64,000 nucleotides of DNA from Austwickia chelonae NBRC 105200 (GCF_000298175.1 NZ_BAGZ01000002.1:113456-177455), one strand, 5' to 3'. Counted from the stretch's first letter, positions 18,017-27,350 are shown. The notes: generated by a model not told the origin, from the letters alone. Program-made: numbers and translations.

Positions 18017-18985
18017 TCACACGGTGAGGACGATCTTGCCGAAAGACTCGCCGGACGCTAGACGCTCGAAGCCGCGGCGGGCGTCGGCCAGCGGCATGAC
18101 GTCGTCGATCGGGAGTTGCAGGTCGTGGCGGGTGGCGAGGGCGACGAGGCGCTCCAGCTCTTGGCGGTTGCCCATCGTCGAGCCGATGACCCGCAACTGG
18201 CGGAAGAAGATCTTCGTCAGCTCCGACTTGGGCGGCGCGTCACCGCTGGTGGCACCGGAGATCACGATCGTCCCGCCGGGGCGCAGCACGTTCACCGAAT
18301 GCGACCAGGTCGCCGCACCGACGGTCTCCATGACGGCGTCGACCTTCTCGGGCAGCCTGGCGCCGGATTCGAAGGCGGCCTCGGCTCCGAGCTCGATCGC
18401 CTGTTCGCGTTTCCTGGCCGAACGACTGGTCACCCAGATTCGCAGACCGGCGGCGACTCCCAGCCGGATGCAGGCGGTGGCCACTCCCCCGCCCGCTCCT
18501 TGGACGAGCACCAGGGAACCCGGGGTGACCTCGGCGTTGGTGAAGAGCATCCGGTAGGCGGTCAACCATGCGGTGGGCAGTGCCGCCGCGACCTCCCAGC
18601 TCATCCCGGCCGGTTTGGGTACCAGGTTCGCGTCGGGGACCAGGACCTTCTCCGCGAAGGTGCCCTGGTGCACCTCGGAGAAGAGGGATCGACGCGGGTC
18701 GAGGGTCTCGTCACCGGACCAGCCCGGGGAAGGGATGACCCCGTGCAGGATCACCTCCCGTCCGTCCGGGGTGACCCCGGCACCGTCGCAACCCAGGATC
18801 ATCGGCAGCCGTTCCGCAGGCAGTCCGACACCTTGCAAGGACCACAGGTCGTGTCGGTTCACGGTGGCTGCGCGGAGGTCGACCACCGTCCATCCGGGGC
18901 GCGGTTCCGGGTCCGGACGTTCCCCGACGACGAGACCGGACAGGGGGTCGGTGGGGGACTGACTGGCGCAGTAGACGGCGAGCAT
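18017..18985 (-). CDS. Zinc-type/quinone oxidoreductase of the MDR superfamily
   Basis: A 322-residue medium-chain dehydrogenase/reductase. The GroES-like N-terminal domain covers about 1-125 and a Rossmann domain follows with the nucleotide loop VQGAGGGVATACIRLG near residue 165. The structural-zinc cysteine cluster is absent and no obvious catalytic zinc Cys/His set is seen, so a quinone-oxidoreductase or enoyl-reductase role using NADPH is more likely than alcohol dehydrogenase. The ATG lies six bases after a TAGTGT box, so the mRNA is probably leaderless. Divergent from the polysaccharide operon. Confidence 0.85.
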   Translation of the reverse strand: MLAVYCASQSPTDPLSGLVVGERPDPEPRPGWTVVDLRAATVNRHDLWSLQGVGLPAERLPMILGCDGAGVTPDGREVILHGVIPSPGWSGDETLDPRRSLFSEVHQGTFAEKVLVPDANLVPKPAGMSWEVAAALPTAWLTAYRMLFTNAEVTPGSLVLVQGAGGGVATACIRLGVAAGLRIWVTSRSARKREQAIELGAEAAFESGARLPEKVDAVMETVGAATWSHSVNVLRPGGTIVISGATSGDAPPKSELTKIFFRQLRVIGSTMGNRQELERLVALATRHDLQLPIDDVMPLADARRGFERLASGESFGKIVLTV

Positions 18986-18991
18986 GGGTCG

Positions 18992-18997
18992 ACACTA
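18992..18997 (-). promoter_or_regulatory. -10 box of the MDR oxidoreductase, leaderless type
   Basis: TAGTGT on the minus strand, six nucleotides before the ATG at 18985. Confidence 0.5.
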
Positions 18998-19085
18998 TCG
19001 AGTGGGGGAACTTCTGCGACGGAAGGGACGACGCACCGGGAGGCGCCTGCCTGCGACCGCGGTTCGGGGAGCCCTCCGGCGGGGA

Positions 19086-19091
19086 TAGGCT
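19086..19091 (+). promoter_or_regulatory. Putative -10 box of the polysaccharide operon
   Basis: TAGGCT, with TTCGGG 17 nt upstream as a possible -35. Unlike the leaderless genes here, the start codon is 37 nt downstream and preceded by AAGGGAGG. Confidence 0.45.
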
Positions 19092-19127
19092 AGAGCGGCA
19101 ATCCGCAGGGCAGCAAGGGAGGCATTC

Positions 19128-21077
19128 GTGCTGACGCAGTCGCCGACGAGCCGAGCGCGCCTGCGCCGTTGGTTCTGGGCCGCGATGGACATGTTGATGT
19201 GGGTCGTGGCCGTTTTCGCCACGGCCTACCTTCGCTACGACGTCCTCAACGGGCAGGTGGCTCCGGCCAGCCTGTTCGGGATCACCCTGACCCTGGCCCT
19301 GGGATGCGCGCTGTGCCAGCTCGCAGTCGGCACCTTGCTCGGCCCGTACCGGGTCAGCCACACCCGAGGCTCCTACGAGGAGACCTTCGACCTGATGCGG
19401 TCGATGTTCATCACGATCATCGTCGCCAGCATCGTCGTCTTCTTCCTGTGGCATCCCGACCACCTGCCGCGTGCCACGCCAGCCCAGGGCGGCGGATTCG
19501 CGATGCTGGGCGGTTTCGGGATGAGGCTCTTCTTCCGGATCTTCCGCACCCACGAGTTGCGTGAACGGACCGACGCCGAGGAACGCGCCGTGATCTACGG
19601 CGCAGGGGACACCGGTCGGCGTCTGGTGAAGAGCGCGCTGCGGGAGCAGGAAGCCCGCATCCTGCCGGTGGCCATGCTCGACGACACCCGGGAACGCCAG
19701 CGCCTGCGTATCGAAGGGGTGCCCGTCCGGGGGACGAAGAACGACATCGTCCAGGTCGCCGAGTCCACCAAGGCGACCATGCTGATCGTCGCCGCACCTC
19801 ATGCCACTGCCGCCGACCTGCGGGTTCTCTCCGAGGGCGCCAACGAGGCCGGTCTGAAGGTCAAGATCCTGCCCTCGCTCTCCGACGTCCTGGACCCGAG
19901 CTCGACCGCCGAGGGCGGCGTCCGTGACCTGAGGGATCTCGACCTGACCGATCTGCTCAGCCGTCCGCCGGTACAACTGGACACCACGGCCATCGCCGCG
20001 CAGATCCAGGGGCGTCGGGTGTTGGTCACCGGGGCCGGTGGTTCCATCGGCTCGGAGCTGTGCCGTCAGATCGCCAAGTTCTCCCCCGAGCGGCTCTTCC
20101 TGCTGGACCGGGACGAGTCCGGGCTGCAGGCCACCCAGATGAGCCTGACCGGTCAGGGGCTGCTCGACAGCGACGACCTCCTCCTGGCCGACATCCGCGA
20201 CCCGGAGGGTCTGCGCCTGGTCTTCGAGCAGGCCCGTCCCCAGGTCGTCTTCCATGCCGCGGCGCTCAAGCATCTCCCCTTGTTGGAGAGCTTCCCTCTC
20301 GAGGCGTGGAAGACCAATGTGCGCGGCACGTTGAACGTCCTGGAAGCTGCGGCCGGAATCGGTGTGGAGACCTTCGTCAACGTGTCCACCGACAAGGCCG
20401 CGGACCCGACCTCGACCCTGGGTTACAGCAAACGGTGCACCGAGCGGCTCACCTCGCATTTCGCGCGCAACCGGCCCGGCAGGTTCGTCTCGGTCCGTTT
20501 CGGGAATGTGCTCGGGTCGCGGGGGTCGATGCTGCATGCCTTCACCGCCCAGATCAAGGCCGGTGGTCCGGTCACCGTCACCCACCCGGACGTGCGTCGT
20601 TATTTCATGTTGATCCCCGAGGCCTGTCAGCTCGTGCTGGAGGCCGGGACCATCGGCAATGATGGCGAGGTCATGGTCCTGGAGATGGGTGAGCAGGTCA
20701 AGATCGTCGAAGTCGCCCGTAACCTCATCCGCATGTCGGGCAAGAAGGACATCGAGATCATCTTCACCGGGTTGCGTCCCGGCGAGAAACTCGGTGAGGA
20801 CCTCTTCTCCGACGAGGAGGGTCGGCGGGCCACCGCGCACCCGTTGGTGGATGCCGTCGACGTCCCCGCCCTGGACCCCATGCTCGTTCTGGGAACGGCC
20901 TTGTCCGACCCGGTATCGGCCTACGAATGGATGCGTGGCGCCGCCCTCGGCTCAGATGCCGATCATGTGATTCCTGCGACGGGCTGCCGCCCGGTCTCCA
21001 CCAGCGGCACCCCCCTGGACGGAGGGAAGAAGGCCGTCGACGGCCCGCGACCCGATGTCGAGGCCACCGCACCCTGA
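19128..21077 (+). CDS. Membrane-bound NDP-sugar 4,6-dehydratase (WbpM/PglF/CapD type)
   Basis: A 649-residue inner-membrane enzyme. Four hydrophobic helices cover roughly residues 13-115, then a CoA-binding-like Rossmann domain (VIYGAGDTGRRLV, about 150-165), then the extended SDR catalytic domain with NAD loop VLVTGAGGSIGSE near 300, STDKAADP and the LGYSKR catalytic lysine. It makes a 4-keto-6-deoxy sugar nucleotide, probably from UDP-GlcNAc, at the start of surface-glycan synthesis. It leads the cluster of UDP-L-FucNAc genes, 27 bp before fnlA. GTG start with AAGGGAGG seven bases upstream. Its product may compete with or complement that of FnlA. Confidence 0.9.
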   Translation: MLTQSPTSRARLRRWFWAAMDMLMWVVAVFATAYLRYDVLNGQVAPASLFGITLTLALGCALCQLAVGTLLGPYRVSHTRGSYEETFDLMRSMFITIIVASIVVFFLWHPDHLPRATPAQGGGFAMLGGFGMRLFFRIFRTHELRERTDAEERAVIYGAGDTGRRLVKSALREQEARILPVAMLDDTRERQRLRIEGVPVRGTKNDIVQVAESTKATMLIVAAPHATAADLRVLSEGANEAGLKVKILPSLSDVLDPSSTAEGGVRDLRDLDLTDLLSRPPVQLDTTAIAAQIQGRRVLVTGAGGSIGSELCRQIAKFSPERLFLLDRDESGLQATQMSLTGQGLLDSDDLLLADIRDPEGLRLVFEQARPQVVFHAAALKHLPLLESFPLEAWKTNVRGTLNVLEAAAGIGVETFVNVSTDKAADPTSTLGYSKRCTERLTSHFARNRPGRFVSVRFGNVLGSRGSMLHAFTAQIKAGGPVTVTHPDVRRYFMLIPEACQLVLEAGTIGNDGEVMVLEMGEQVKIVEVARNLIRMSGKKDIEIIFTGLRPGEKLGEDLFSDEEGRRATAHPLVDAVDVPALDPMLVLGTALSDPVSAYEWMRGAALGSDADHVIPATGCRPVSTSGTPLDGGKKAVDGPRPDVEATAP

Positions 21078-21104
21078 ACCACCCTGCTAAGGAGAAGCGC
21101 TCTG

Positions 21105-22130
21105 ATGACCAGCCTGTCCGGCGCGACCGTCGCCATCACGGGCGGAACCGGTTCCTTCGGTTCCACGATGGCCCGCCGCCTGCTCGAGGACGACATCGCC
21201 GCGGTGCATATCTTCAGCCGTGACGAGGCGAAACAGCACGAGATGCGTCTGCGTTTCGGCGACTCCCGTCTCCGTTTCTTCCTGGGCGACGTCCGGGACG
21301 CCGAGAGCGTGGCCAAGGCCTTCGTCGGCGCCGACTACGTCTTCCACGCCGCGGCGCTGAAGCAGGTGCCCAGCTGTGAGTTCTTCCCCCAGCAGGCGGT
21401 GAAGACGAATGTCCTGGGCAGCCACAATGTCATCGAGCAGGCAGCGGCCTCCGGGGTCCGTTCCGTGGTCTGCCTGTCGACCGACAAGGCGGTCTACCCG
21501 GTCAACGCGATGGGCATGACCAAGGCGCTCATGGAGAAGACCGCGCAGGCTTTCGCCCGGCAGCAGCCGAACAGCCCCACCACCATCTCGGTGACCCGTT
21601 ACGGCAATGTCATGTACAGCAGGGGAAGTGTCATCCCGCTGTTCGTCCAGCAGGTCATGGCCGGCATCCCGATGACCATCACCGAGCCCAGCATGACCCG
21701 GTTCCTCATGTCCTTGGAGGAGTCGGTCGACCTGGTTACCTACGCCTTCCAGCACGCCGAGCCGGGCGACCTCTTCGTCCGTAAGGCACCGGCCTGCACG
21801 GTGGAGATCCTGGCTCGGGCCGTCGCCGACCTGCTGGGTCGTCCCGAGCACCCCATCTCGGTGATCGGTTCGCGGCACGGCGAGAAGCTCCACGAGACGT
21901 TGCTTTCCCGGGAGGAGATGGTCAAGTCCGAGGACCGGGGCGACTACTACCGGGTTCCGGTCGACGCCCGGTCGATGCAGTACGAGCAGTACTTCGAAGA
22001 GGGCACCCAGGAGATCGCCCGGATCGGGGACTACACCTCGGAGAACACCGAGCGTCTCGACCTGGCCGGGACGAAGGAGCTGCTGATGATGCTCCCGGAG
22101 ATCCAGGCCCTGGTCGAGGGGACCCGATGA
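21105..22130 (+). CDS. fnlA: UDP-GlcNAc 4,6-dehydratase/5-epimerase (FnlA/CapE/WbjB)
   Basis: A 341-residue soluble extended SDR enzyme. The NAD loop is ITGGTGSFG near residue 12; STDKAVYPVNAMGMTK holds the Met-x-x-x-Lys variant of the SDR catalytic pair typical of inverting 4,6-dehydratases. It converts UDP-GlcNAc to the L-arabino 4-keto-6-deoxy intermediate, first of three steps to UDP-N-acetyl-L-fucosamine. Its stop overlaps the next start (ATGA), and the next two genes encode steps two and three, which makes the specific assignment much stronger than family alone. AAGGAGAAG precedes the ATG. Confidence 0.92.
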   Translation: MTSLSGATVAITGGTGSFGSTMARRLLEDDIAAVHIFSRDEAKQHEMRLRFGDSRLRFFLGDVRDAESVAKAFVGADYVFHAAALKQVPSCEFFPQQAVKTNVLGSHNVIEQAAASGVRSVVCLSTDKAVYPVNAMGMTKALMEKTAQAFARQQPNSPTTISVTRYGNVMYSRGSVIPLFVQQVMAGIPMTITEPSMTRFLMSLEESVDLVTYAFQHAEPGDLFVRKAPACTVEILARAVADLLGRPEHPISVIGSRHGEKLHETLLSREEMVKSEDRGDYYRVPVDARSMQYEQYFEEGTQEIARIGDYTSENTERLDLAGTKELLMMLPEIQALVEGTR

Positions 22131-23296
22131 AGGTCGTCGTCACCGGGGCGGCAGGATTCCTCGGCTGGCACACCAGGGCCCGGCTGTCGACCCTCGCCTC
22201 GGTGGGCACGGTCGTGGGAATCGACCGGACGGCCTTTGCGACCGCCGCGCTGGAGGATGCGGTGGCGGACGCCGATGTCGTCCTGCACATCGCCGGGATC
22301 AACCGTGCCTCGCAGGAGGAGGTCAGGGAGGGGAATATCGCTCTGGCCGAGCGGCTCGTCGAGGCGATGACCCGCACCGGATCCCGGGCCCGCATCGTGG
22401 TGGCCGGTTCCCTCCAGGCCGATGGCACCGGACCGGACGAGACCCCGTACGGGGTCGGTAAGCGGGTCGCCGCCGAACGGCTGGCCGCCTTCGCCGAAGA
22501 GCAGGGATCGTCCTGTGTGGAGGTACGGCTGCCGAATCTGTATGGCGAGCACGGCCGTCCGGAGTACAACAGCTTCGTCGCGACTTTCGCCCACCGGATC
22601 GCCGCCGGACAGACCCCGCAGGTCACCGGGGACAGGGAGATCCCCCTCCTGCACGTGCAGGACGCCGTGGCGGATCTGCTCGCCGCGGCTTTCGAAGCCG
22701 ACCCGCCGGTGCTGCTCCGTCCTACCGCGGTGGTGCCGCTGCGGATCTCCTGGGTCGCCGACCGGCTCGCGTCCTTCCACGACTGTTATCGCGTCGGGCA
22801 GATCCCGACGTTGACCGATGCCGTGGACGTCCGCCTGTTCAACGTCCTGCGTGCCGCGATGTGGGATCAGGGCGTCCGGTCCTTCCCGCTGACCGCACAC
22901 ACCGACGCCCGGGGGTCTTTCGTCGAGATTCTGCGCCAGCACGGCGGGGCCGGGCAGAGTTCCTTCTCCACGACCGTTCCCGGCGTGACCCGTGGCGACC
23001 ATCTGCACTTCCGCAAGATCGAGCGTTTCGTGGTGGTGCGAGGCCGGGGCGTCATCCGACTGCGCAAGGTACTGACCGACGAAGTCGTGGAGATCCCGGT
23101 CGGCGGAGATGCTCCGGTGGCCGTGGACATGCCGACCTTGTGGACGCATTCGATCACCAATACCGGCGACGAGGAGATGCTCACTCTCTTCTGGATCAAC
23201 GAGATGTACGATCCGGCAGATGCCGACACCTACCCGGAGAAGGTGCTGCCGTCGCAGGTCACCGGGATGGCCTCGAGAGAAGGAGAGCAGTCATGA
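22127..23296 (+). CDS. fnlB: UDP-2-acetamido-2,6-dideoxy-L-talose-forming reductase (FnlB/CapF/WbjC)
   Basis: A 389-residue bifunctional-looking protein: an SDR domain at about 1-245 (VVTGAAGFLGWH) and a C-terminal cupin at about 255-375 (GDHLHFRKIERFVVVRG with metal-type histidines). This two-domain layout is diagnostic of CapF. The cupin 3-epimerises and the SDR half reduces the 4-keto sugar, giving UDP-N-acetyl-L-pneumosamine-type product. Coupled on both sides by ATGA overlaps. Confidence 0.92.
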   Translation: MKVVVTGAAGFLGWHTRARLSTLASVGTVVGIDRTAFATAALEDAVADADVVLHIAGINRASQEEVREGNIALAERLVEAMTRTGSRARIVVAGSLQADGTGPDETPYGVGKRVAAERLAAFAEEQGSSCVEVRLPNLYGEHGRPEYNSFVATFAHRIAAGQTPQVTGDREIPLLHVQDAVADLLAAAFEADPPVLLRPTAVVPLRISWVADRLASFHDCYRVGQIPTLTDAVDVRLFNVLRAAMWDQGVRSFPLTAHTDARGSFVEILRQHGGAGQSSFSTTVPGVTRGDHLHFRKIERFVVVRGRGVIRLRKVLTDEVVEIPVGGDAPVAVDMPTLWTHSITNTGDEEMLTLFWINEMYDPADADTYPEKVLPSQVTGMASREGEQS

Positions 23297-24435
23297 CGAA
23301 GGTGATGACCGTCGTGGGCACCCGCCCGGAGATCATCCGTCTGTCCCGGGTCATGGCCCGACTCGACGAGACCGTCGAGCACGTCCTGGTCCACACGGGT
23401 CAGAACTATGACTACGAGCTGAACGGGATCTTCTTCGAGGAGATGGGGATCCGTAAACCGGACCGGTTCCTCGAGGTCGACACCAGTTCACTGGGCGCGG
23501 TTCTCGGCGGGGTGCTGACGAAGGTCGAGCAGGCCATCCTCGAGGAGTCCCCCGACGCCTTGCTGGTGTTGGGCGACACCAACTCCTGTATCGCCGCGGT
23601 GATGGCACGGCGGATGCGGGTTCCGGTCTACCACATGGAAGCCGGCAACCGCTGCTTCGACCTGAATGTGCCCGAGGAGACCAATCGGCGGATGGTCGAC
23701 CATGTCTCCGACTACAACCTGGTGTACACCGAGCACGCCCGCCGGAATCTGCTCGCCGAGGGCATGCATCCCCGTCGTATCCTGCTCACCGGGTCACCGA
23801 TGAAGGAGGTCCTGGACCATCACGCCGCCCAGTTCGCCGCCTCCACCGTGCTGGCCGACCTGGGCCTGACTCGACGCGAGTTCCTGCTGGTCAGTGCGCA
23901 CCGGGAGGAGAACGTCGATTCGCCGGCACGGCTCGAGGCACTTCTGGACTGTCTCGAAGCAGCCCAAAGGGCGTACGACATGCCGATGTTGGTCTCCACT
24001 CATCCCCGTACCCGTAAGAGGTTGGACGCCCTGGTGGCGGACACCGGACGCGCGCTGCCGGAGGGCGTCCTCTTCCACGCACCGCTCGGCTTCGTCGACT
24101 ACGTGCGTCTGCAGCAGGAAGCACTGTGTGTCCTTTCCGACTCGGGCACCATCAGCGAGGAGTCGTCCGTCCTGGGATTCCCTGCGGTGACCCTGCGTGA
24201 CTCCATCGAACGTCCCGAAGCTCTGGACACCGGTGCCATCGTGATGACCGGGTTGGATCCGCAGAACGTGGTGGAAGGCATCCGCACCGTACTCGCGGGT
24301 CGCGACGACCGGGGCGATGTCCACCCGGTGCTCCCCGCCGACTACGCCATCGACAACTGTTCACAACGCGCGGTGAACTTCATCCTGTCGACCCACCGTC
24401 GGCACGAACAGTGGTCGGGGATCCGTACGCCGTGA
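23293..24435 (+). CDS. fnlC: UDP-N-acetyl-L-fucosamine synthase, non-hydrolysing 2-epimerase (FnlC/CapG/WbjD)
   Basis: A 380-residue WecB-like epimerase. Visible are VGTRPEIIRLSRVM, the UDP-sugar site MEAGNRCFD and the C-terminal SDSGTISEESS loop. It completes UDP-L-FucNAc synthesis by C2 epimerisation. The ATG at 23293 overlaps the fnlB stop; an open frame extends further upstream inside fnlB but is spurious. The next gene, encoding a polymerase/ligase-like membrane protein, overlaps its stop (GTGA). Confidence 0.92.
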   Translation: MTKVMTVVGTRPEIIRLSRVMARLDETVEHVLVHTGQNYDYELNGIFFEEMGIRKPDRFLEVDTSSLGAVLGGVLTKVEQAILEESPDALLVLGDTNSCIAAVMARRMRVPVYHMEAGNRCFDLNVPEETNRRMVDHVSDYNLVYTEHARRNLLAEGMHPRRILLTGSPMKEVLDHHAAQFAASTVLADLGLTRREFLLVSAHREENVDSPARLEALLDCLEAAQRAYDMPMLVSTHPRTRKRLDALVADTGRALPEGVLFHAPLGFVDYVRLQQEALCVLSDSGTISEESSVLGFPAVTLRDSIERPEALDTGAIVMTGLDPQNVVEGIRTVLAGRDDRGDVHPVLPADYAIDNCSQRAVNFILSTHRRHEQWSGIRTP

Positions 24436-25871
24436 CCGTGAACTCCCCTGCGGGGTCGGCGGAGGAGGAGCGCCGTCCCCCGGCGACGATCGGTGTGCGC
24501 GAACGGCTCCACCGGATCGTCTCCCCCGTGTGGTCGGCCGGCCCGGCGATGATCGTGGTCGCCGGCTTGCTGCTGACCTGGATCAGTCAGATCTCCTTGC
24601 GGGTCAAGGGGATCTGGCTGGCCCCGATCGGGCTGCTCCTCGTCGCGGTCTTCGTGGTCACGGCCGCCTGTCTGTGGCGTCTGCCCTGGTGGCGTTCACG
24701 TTCGGTACTGCTGTGGGCGGCTTTCTGGGTGACCTGGGCCGTCGGGGCCGCCATCACCTGGAACACCCAGCCCGGAGCGACCGGGAAAGCCGCCCGCGGT
24801 GAGATCTCGCTGATGGCCGCATCCGCCGCGGTGACCGGGGCGATGATCCTGCTCTCCAGGGGGACGCTCGCCGGCCAGTACGGTTTCCGAACCCTGTGGG
24901 TTCTGGTGCTGGCCACCACTGCCCCGGTGGCCGTCATGGAGATCCTGTACGACGAACACATCGTCGTGACCCGCTGGATCGAGTGGTACTTCCAGCCTCA
25001 TATCCCGGCCGGGACCTTCTCCAATCCCAATAACTACGCCTGTGTACTCGTCGCTGTCACCGGAACCCTGTTGGCCTGGTCCCTGGACCGGGTCCCTCGA
25101 TGGGTCAGCGTGGTCTTCCTGACCACGGCCGCAGCCACCACCTGGTTGATCTGGAGCACCTTGAGCCGGGGCGCGGTCGGTGCGGTGGCCCTTCAACTGT
25201 CGGTCGTCGCGGTCGGTGTTGCCGCCCGGCGTGGATGGTGGGCTGCGGTGCGTCGTTCCCGGGCGGCCCGGTGGATCGCCGCGGGGTTCTCGGTCGTCCT
25301 CGGTGCGATGATCGCGGCGGCCTTCCTCGTCCCCGCTCTCGCCGCCCGGAACCCTCTCCTCCGGGCGCCGAAAGCCGGCGAGGAGGAATCCGACGGGCTG
25401 CGGATCAATCTGATCCGGGCCGGGCTGCGGTACTGGGAGAGCAGCCCCTGGTTCGGGACCGGTCCGGGAACCTTCGAGTACCGGTTGGGGGAGGAAAAAC
25501 CTCCGGGGATCGAGGACCTGACGATCAACGCCCACAACGGCTTCATCGAGATCCTCAGCCAGTACGGGTTGTTCGTGACCGTGCCCTTCGCTGCGCTCCT
25601 GGTGTACAGCTGCCGGCATACCGTCGGCCTCCGTGGCCCGGTGGACGCCGGAGTCATCTCCCGACGGGTTGAACTCGCCTGTCTGCTGATCGCCTTCACC
25701 GTGACCGGAGTCGTGGTGAGTTCGTCCTTGGCCCTGCCGATGTGGTTCGTCATGCTGGCCCATGTCGTCGTGCTCGGGTGGCGTGCCGAAACAGAGCAGC
25801 CGGACGAATCGCAGGTCGTCGACGACAACGACATATCTCGTCAGACAGAACGGACTGGCATTTCTGGCTGA
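24432..25871 (+). CDS. O-antigen ligase/polymerase (Wzy/WaaL) family membrane protein
   Basis: A 479-residue protein with about 11 hydrophobic segments and a larger extracytoplasmic loop around 300-370 containing RINLIRAGLRYWESSPWFGTG (quoted in part), a typical Wzy_C/ligase signature, plus FSNPNNYACVL earlier. It probably polymerises or transfers lipid-linked oligosaccharide at the outer face of the membrane. GTG 24432 overlaps the fnlC stop. Last gene of the plus-strand operon. Polymerase versus ligase cannot be told apart from sequence. Confidence 0.85.
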   Translation: MTVNSPAGSAEEERRPPATIGVRERLHRIVSPVWSAGPAMIVVAGLLLTWISQISLRVKGIWLAPIGLLLVAVFVVTAACLWRLPWWRSRSVLLWAAFWVTWAVGAAITWNTQPGATGKAARGEISLMAASAAVTGAMILLSRGTLAGQYGFRTLWVLVLATTAPVAVMEILYDEHIVVTRWIEWYFQPHIPAGTFSNPNNYACVLVAVTGTLLAWSLDRVPRWVSVVFLTTAAATTWLIWSTLSRGAVGAVALQLSVVAVGVAARRGWWAAVRRSRAARWIAAGFSVVLGAMIAAAFLVPALAARNPLLRAPKAGEEESDGLRINLIRAGLRYWESSPWFGTGPGTFEYRLGEEKPPGIEDLTINAHNGFIEILSQYGLFVTVPFAALLVYSCRHTVGLRGPVDAGVISRRVELACLLIAFTVTGVVVSSSLALPMWFVMLAHVVVLGWRAETEQPDESQVVDDNDISRQTERTGISG

Positions 25872-25893
25872 GGAGCCGGTTAAGATGGGAGCG

Positions 25894-26014
25894 CGAAAGG
25901 GAGTAGTCCCCCGCGTCCCCATCGACATACTGGTCCCGGTTCTTCTCGGTACCCGGTGAGGGCGGTCACCGCTCGGCAGACCCCGAGTCCGATCGGTGGC
26001 GGACGAGACTTTCG
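25894..26014 (+). ncRNA. yybP-ykoY manganese riboswitch
   Basis: The conserved aptamer pieces are present in order: 5' CGAAAGGGAGTAGTCCCC, CGACATACTG in the middle hairpin, and 3' CGAGACTTTCG. The outer P1 stem is CGAAAG (25894-25899) paired with CTTTCG (26009-26014). The P1 3' strand also begins a competing palindrome CTTTCGGCCGAAAG (26009-26022), a plausible expression-platform switch. It stands 88 nt before a GDT1 family cation transporter, a gene type often controlled by this Mn2+-sensing class. Confidence 0.85.
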
Positions 26015-26102
26015 GCCGAAAGCGCAACCGTGCACACGCTAGCGTCGGCCGAGGCTCCCTTGTGCGGTTCCTCCGGTCGGTGCCTGACCGAGAGCCCCGC
26101 CC

Positions 26103-26687
26103 ATGTACGCCTTCCTCCTGTCCACAGCGGTGATCTTCGCCGCCGAGCTCGGTGACAAGAGCCAGTTGATGGCCATGACCTTCGCCGCCCGATACCGTCC
26201 ACGGGATGTCCTGATCGGTATCACCGCGGCCACCGCACTGGTACACCTGGCCTCCGTCGGCCTGGGACGGGTCGTCGGGAACGCCTTCGCAGACCGACAA
26301 TGGATCGTCTCCGTCGTCGCGGGGCTGTCCTTCCTCGCCTTCGCCGCCTGGACCCTGCGCGGTGACGAACTCACCGATGCCGAAGCCGACAAGGCGCGGC
26401 ACAGCACCGGCGCCGCCATTGTCGCCGTCGGTGTCGCCTTCTTCCTCGCCGAACTGGGCGACAAGACCATGTTGGCCACCATCGCCCTGGCCACCAAGGA
26501 GGACTGGTTCGGCACCTGGGTCGGCAGCACCCTGGGCATGGTCGCCGCCGATGCCCTGGCCATCGTCGTAGGTGCGGTGCTGGGCCGGAAACTTCCCGAG
26601 AAGGTCATCAAGATCGGCGCGGCAGCGGCCTTCGCGATCTTCGGTCTGCTGCTCATCGCCGAAGGACTCGGCGTCTTCGGTTCCTGA
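26103..26687 (+). CDS. TMEM165/GDT1 family manganese/calcium transporter
   Basis: A 194-residue membrane protein with two copies of the UPF0016 signature, AELGDKSQLM near residue 15 and AELGDKTMLA near 118, and six to seven hydrophobic helices. GDT1-family proteins move Mn2+ or Ca2+, in bacteria usually exporting Mn2+. Its leader carries a yybP-ykoY riboswitch, which supports Mn2+ as ligand and substrate. Downstream leader sequence AACCG-GCACA can pair with TGTGCGGTT close to the start, so the ribosome site may be exposed or hidden. No strong Shine-Dalgarno is visible. Confidence 0.92.
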   Translation: MYAFLLSTAVIFAAELGDKSQLMAMTFAARYRPRDVLIGITAATALVHLASVGLGRVVGNAFADRQWIVSVVAGLSFLAFAAWTLRGDELTDAEADKARHSTGAAIVAVGVAFFLAELGDKTMLATIALATKEDWFGTWVGSTLGMVAADALAIVVGAVLGRKLPEKVIKIGAAAAFAIFGLLLIAEGLGVFGS

Positions 26688-26692
26688 GACGA

Positions 26693-26732
26693 TGGTGGGG
26701 TACGTCCGCCGGGCCGCGGCTGTACCCCACCA
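26693..26732 (+). terminator. Terminator after the GDT1 gene
   Basis: TGGTGGGGTAC pairs with GTACCCCACCA (11 bp) around an 18-nt GC-rich loop, between the convergent GDT1 and acyltransferase genes. Confidence 0.65.
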
Positions 26733-26756
26733 GATGGATCGCGTTGACTGAGCCGG

Positions 26757-27350
26757 TCAGTCCTGCGGACGCAGGGTCTCCCCGTCCTGAAGATAGGTGC
26801 GGCCGGTCTGCGGGCAACGCCACAGGTCGTCCCCGGCCTCTTCCAACGGAACCCCGGCCTCGCCGACCCAACGGATCCGACGGGCCGGTGTCCCCGCTAC
26901 GAGAGCATAGGCCGGGACGTCCTTCACCACCGTCGACCCCGCGGCCACCAGAGCCCATTTACCGATCGTCACCGGTGCCACGCACACCGAACGCGCGCCG
27001 ATCGAGGCGCCGTCCTCGACCGTGACCCCCACGTGCTCCCAGTCGTCCCCTCGCTTCAAGGTGCCGTCCGGGGAGATCGACCGCGGATAGTGGTCATTCG
27101 TGAAGACCACTGCAGGACCCACGAAAACCCCGTCGCCGAGCTTGGCGGGCTCGTAGACCAGGGCGTAGTTCTGCAGCTTGCAGTTGTCGCCCATCACGAC
27201 GCCCGAGCCGACGTAGGCGCCGCGGCCCACGATGCAGTTCTCCCCGAGGACAGCGTCCTCGCGGACCTGGGCCAGGTGCCAGATGGAACTCCCGTCACCG
27301 ATCTGCGCCTGTTCGGACACATCTGCGGTGTCGATGATACGGACGGACAT
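26757..27350 (-). CDS. Left-handed beta-helix (hexapeptide) acyltransferase, WbpD-like
   Basis: A 197-residue protein built of hexapeptide repeats from residue 10 to 150 (IGDGSSIWHLAQVRE, IVGRGAYVGSGV, IGARSVCVAPVTIG) and a C-terminal helix/loop. It is closest in character to WbpD/WlbB-type N-acetyltransferases that acetylate amino sugars on UDP-hexuronates or deoxysugars. The TNDHYPRS segment carries the acceptor-site residues of that group. ATG 27350 follows GGAGG by five bases. Last gene of the minus-strand LCP-GT2-GT4 operon, so it probably modifies a sugar of the same polysaccharide. Confidence 0.85.
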   Translation of the reverse strand: MSVRIIDTADVSEQAQIGDGSSIWHLAQVREDAVLGENCIVGRGAYVGSGVVMGDNCKLQNYALVYEPAKLGDGVFVGPAVVFTNDHYPRSISPDGTLKRGDDWEHVGVTVEDGASIGARSVCVAPVTIGKWALVAAGSTVVKDVPAYALVAGTPARRIRWVGEAGVPLEEAGDDLWRCPQTGRTYLQDGETLRPQD

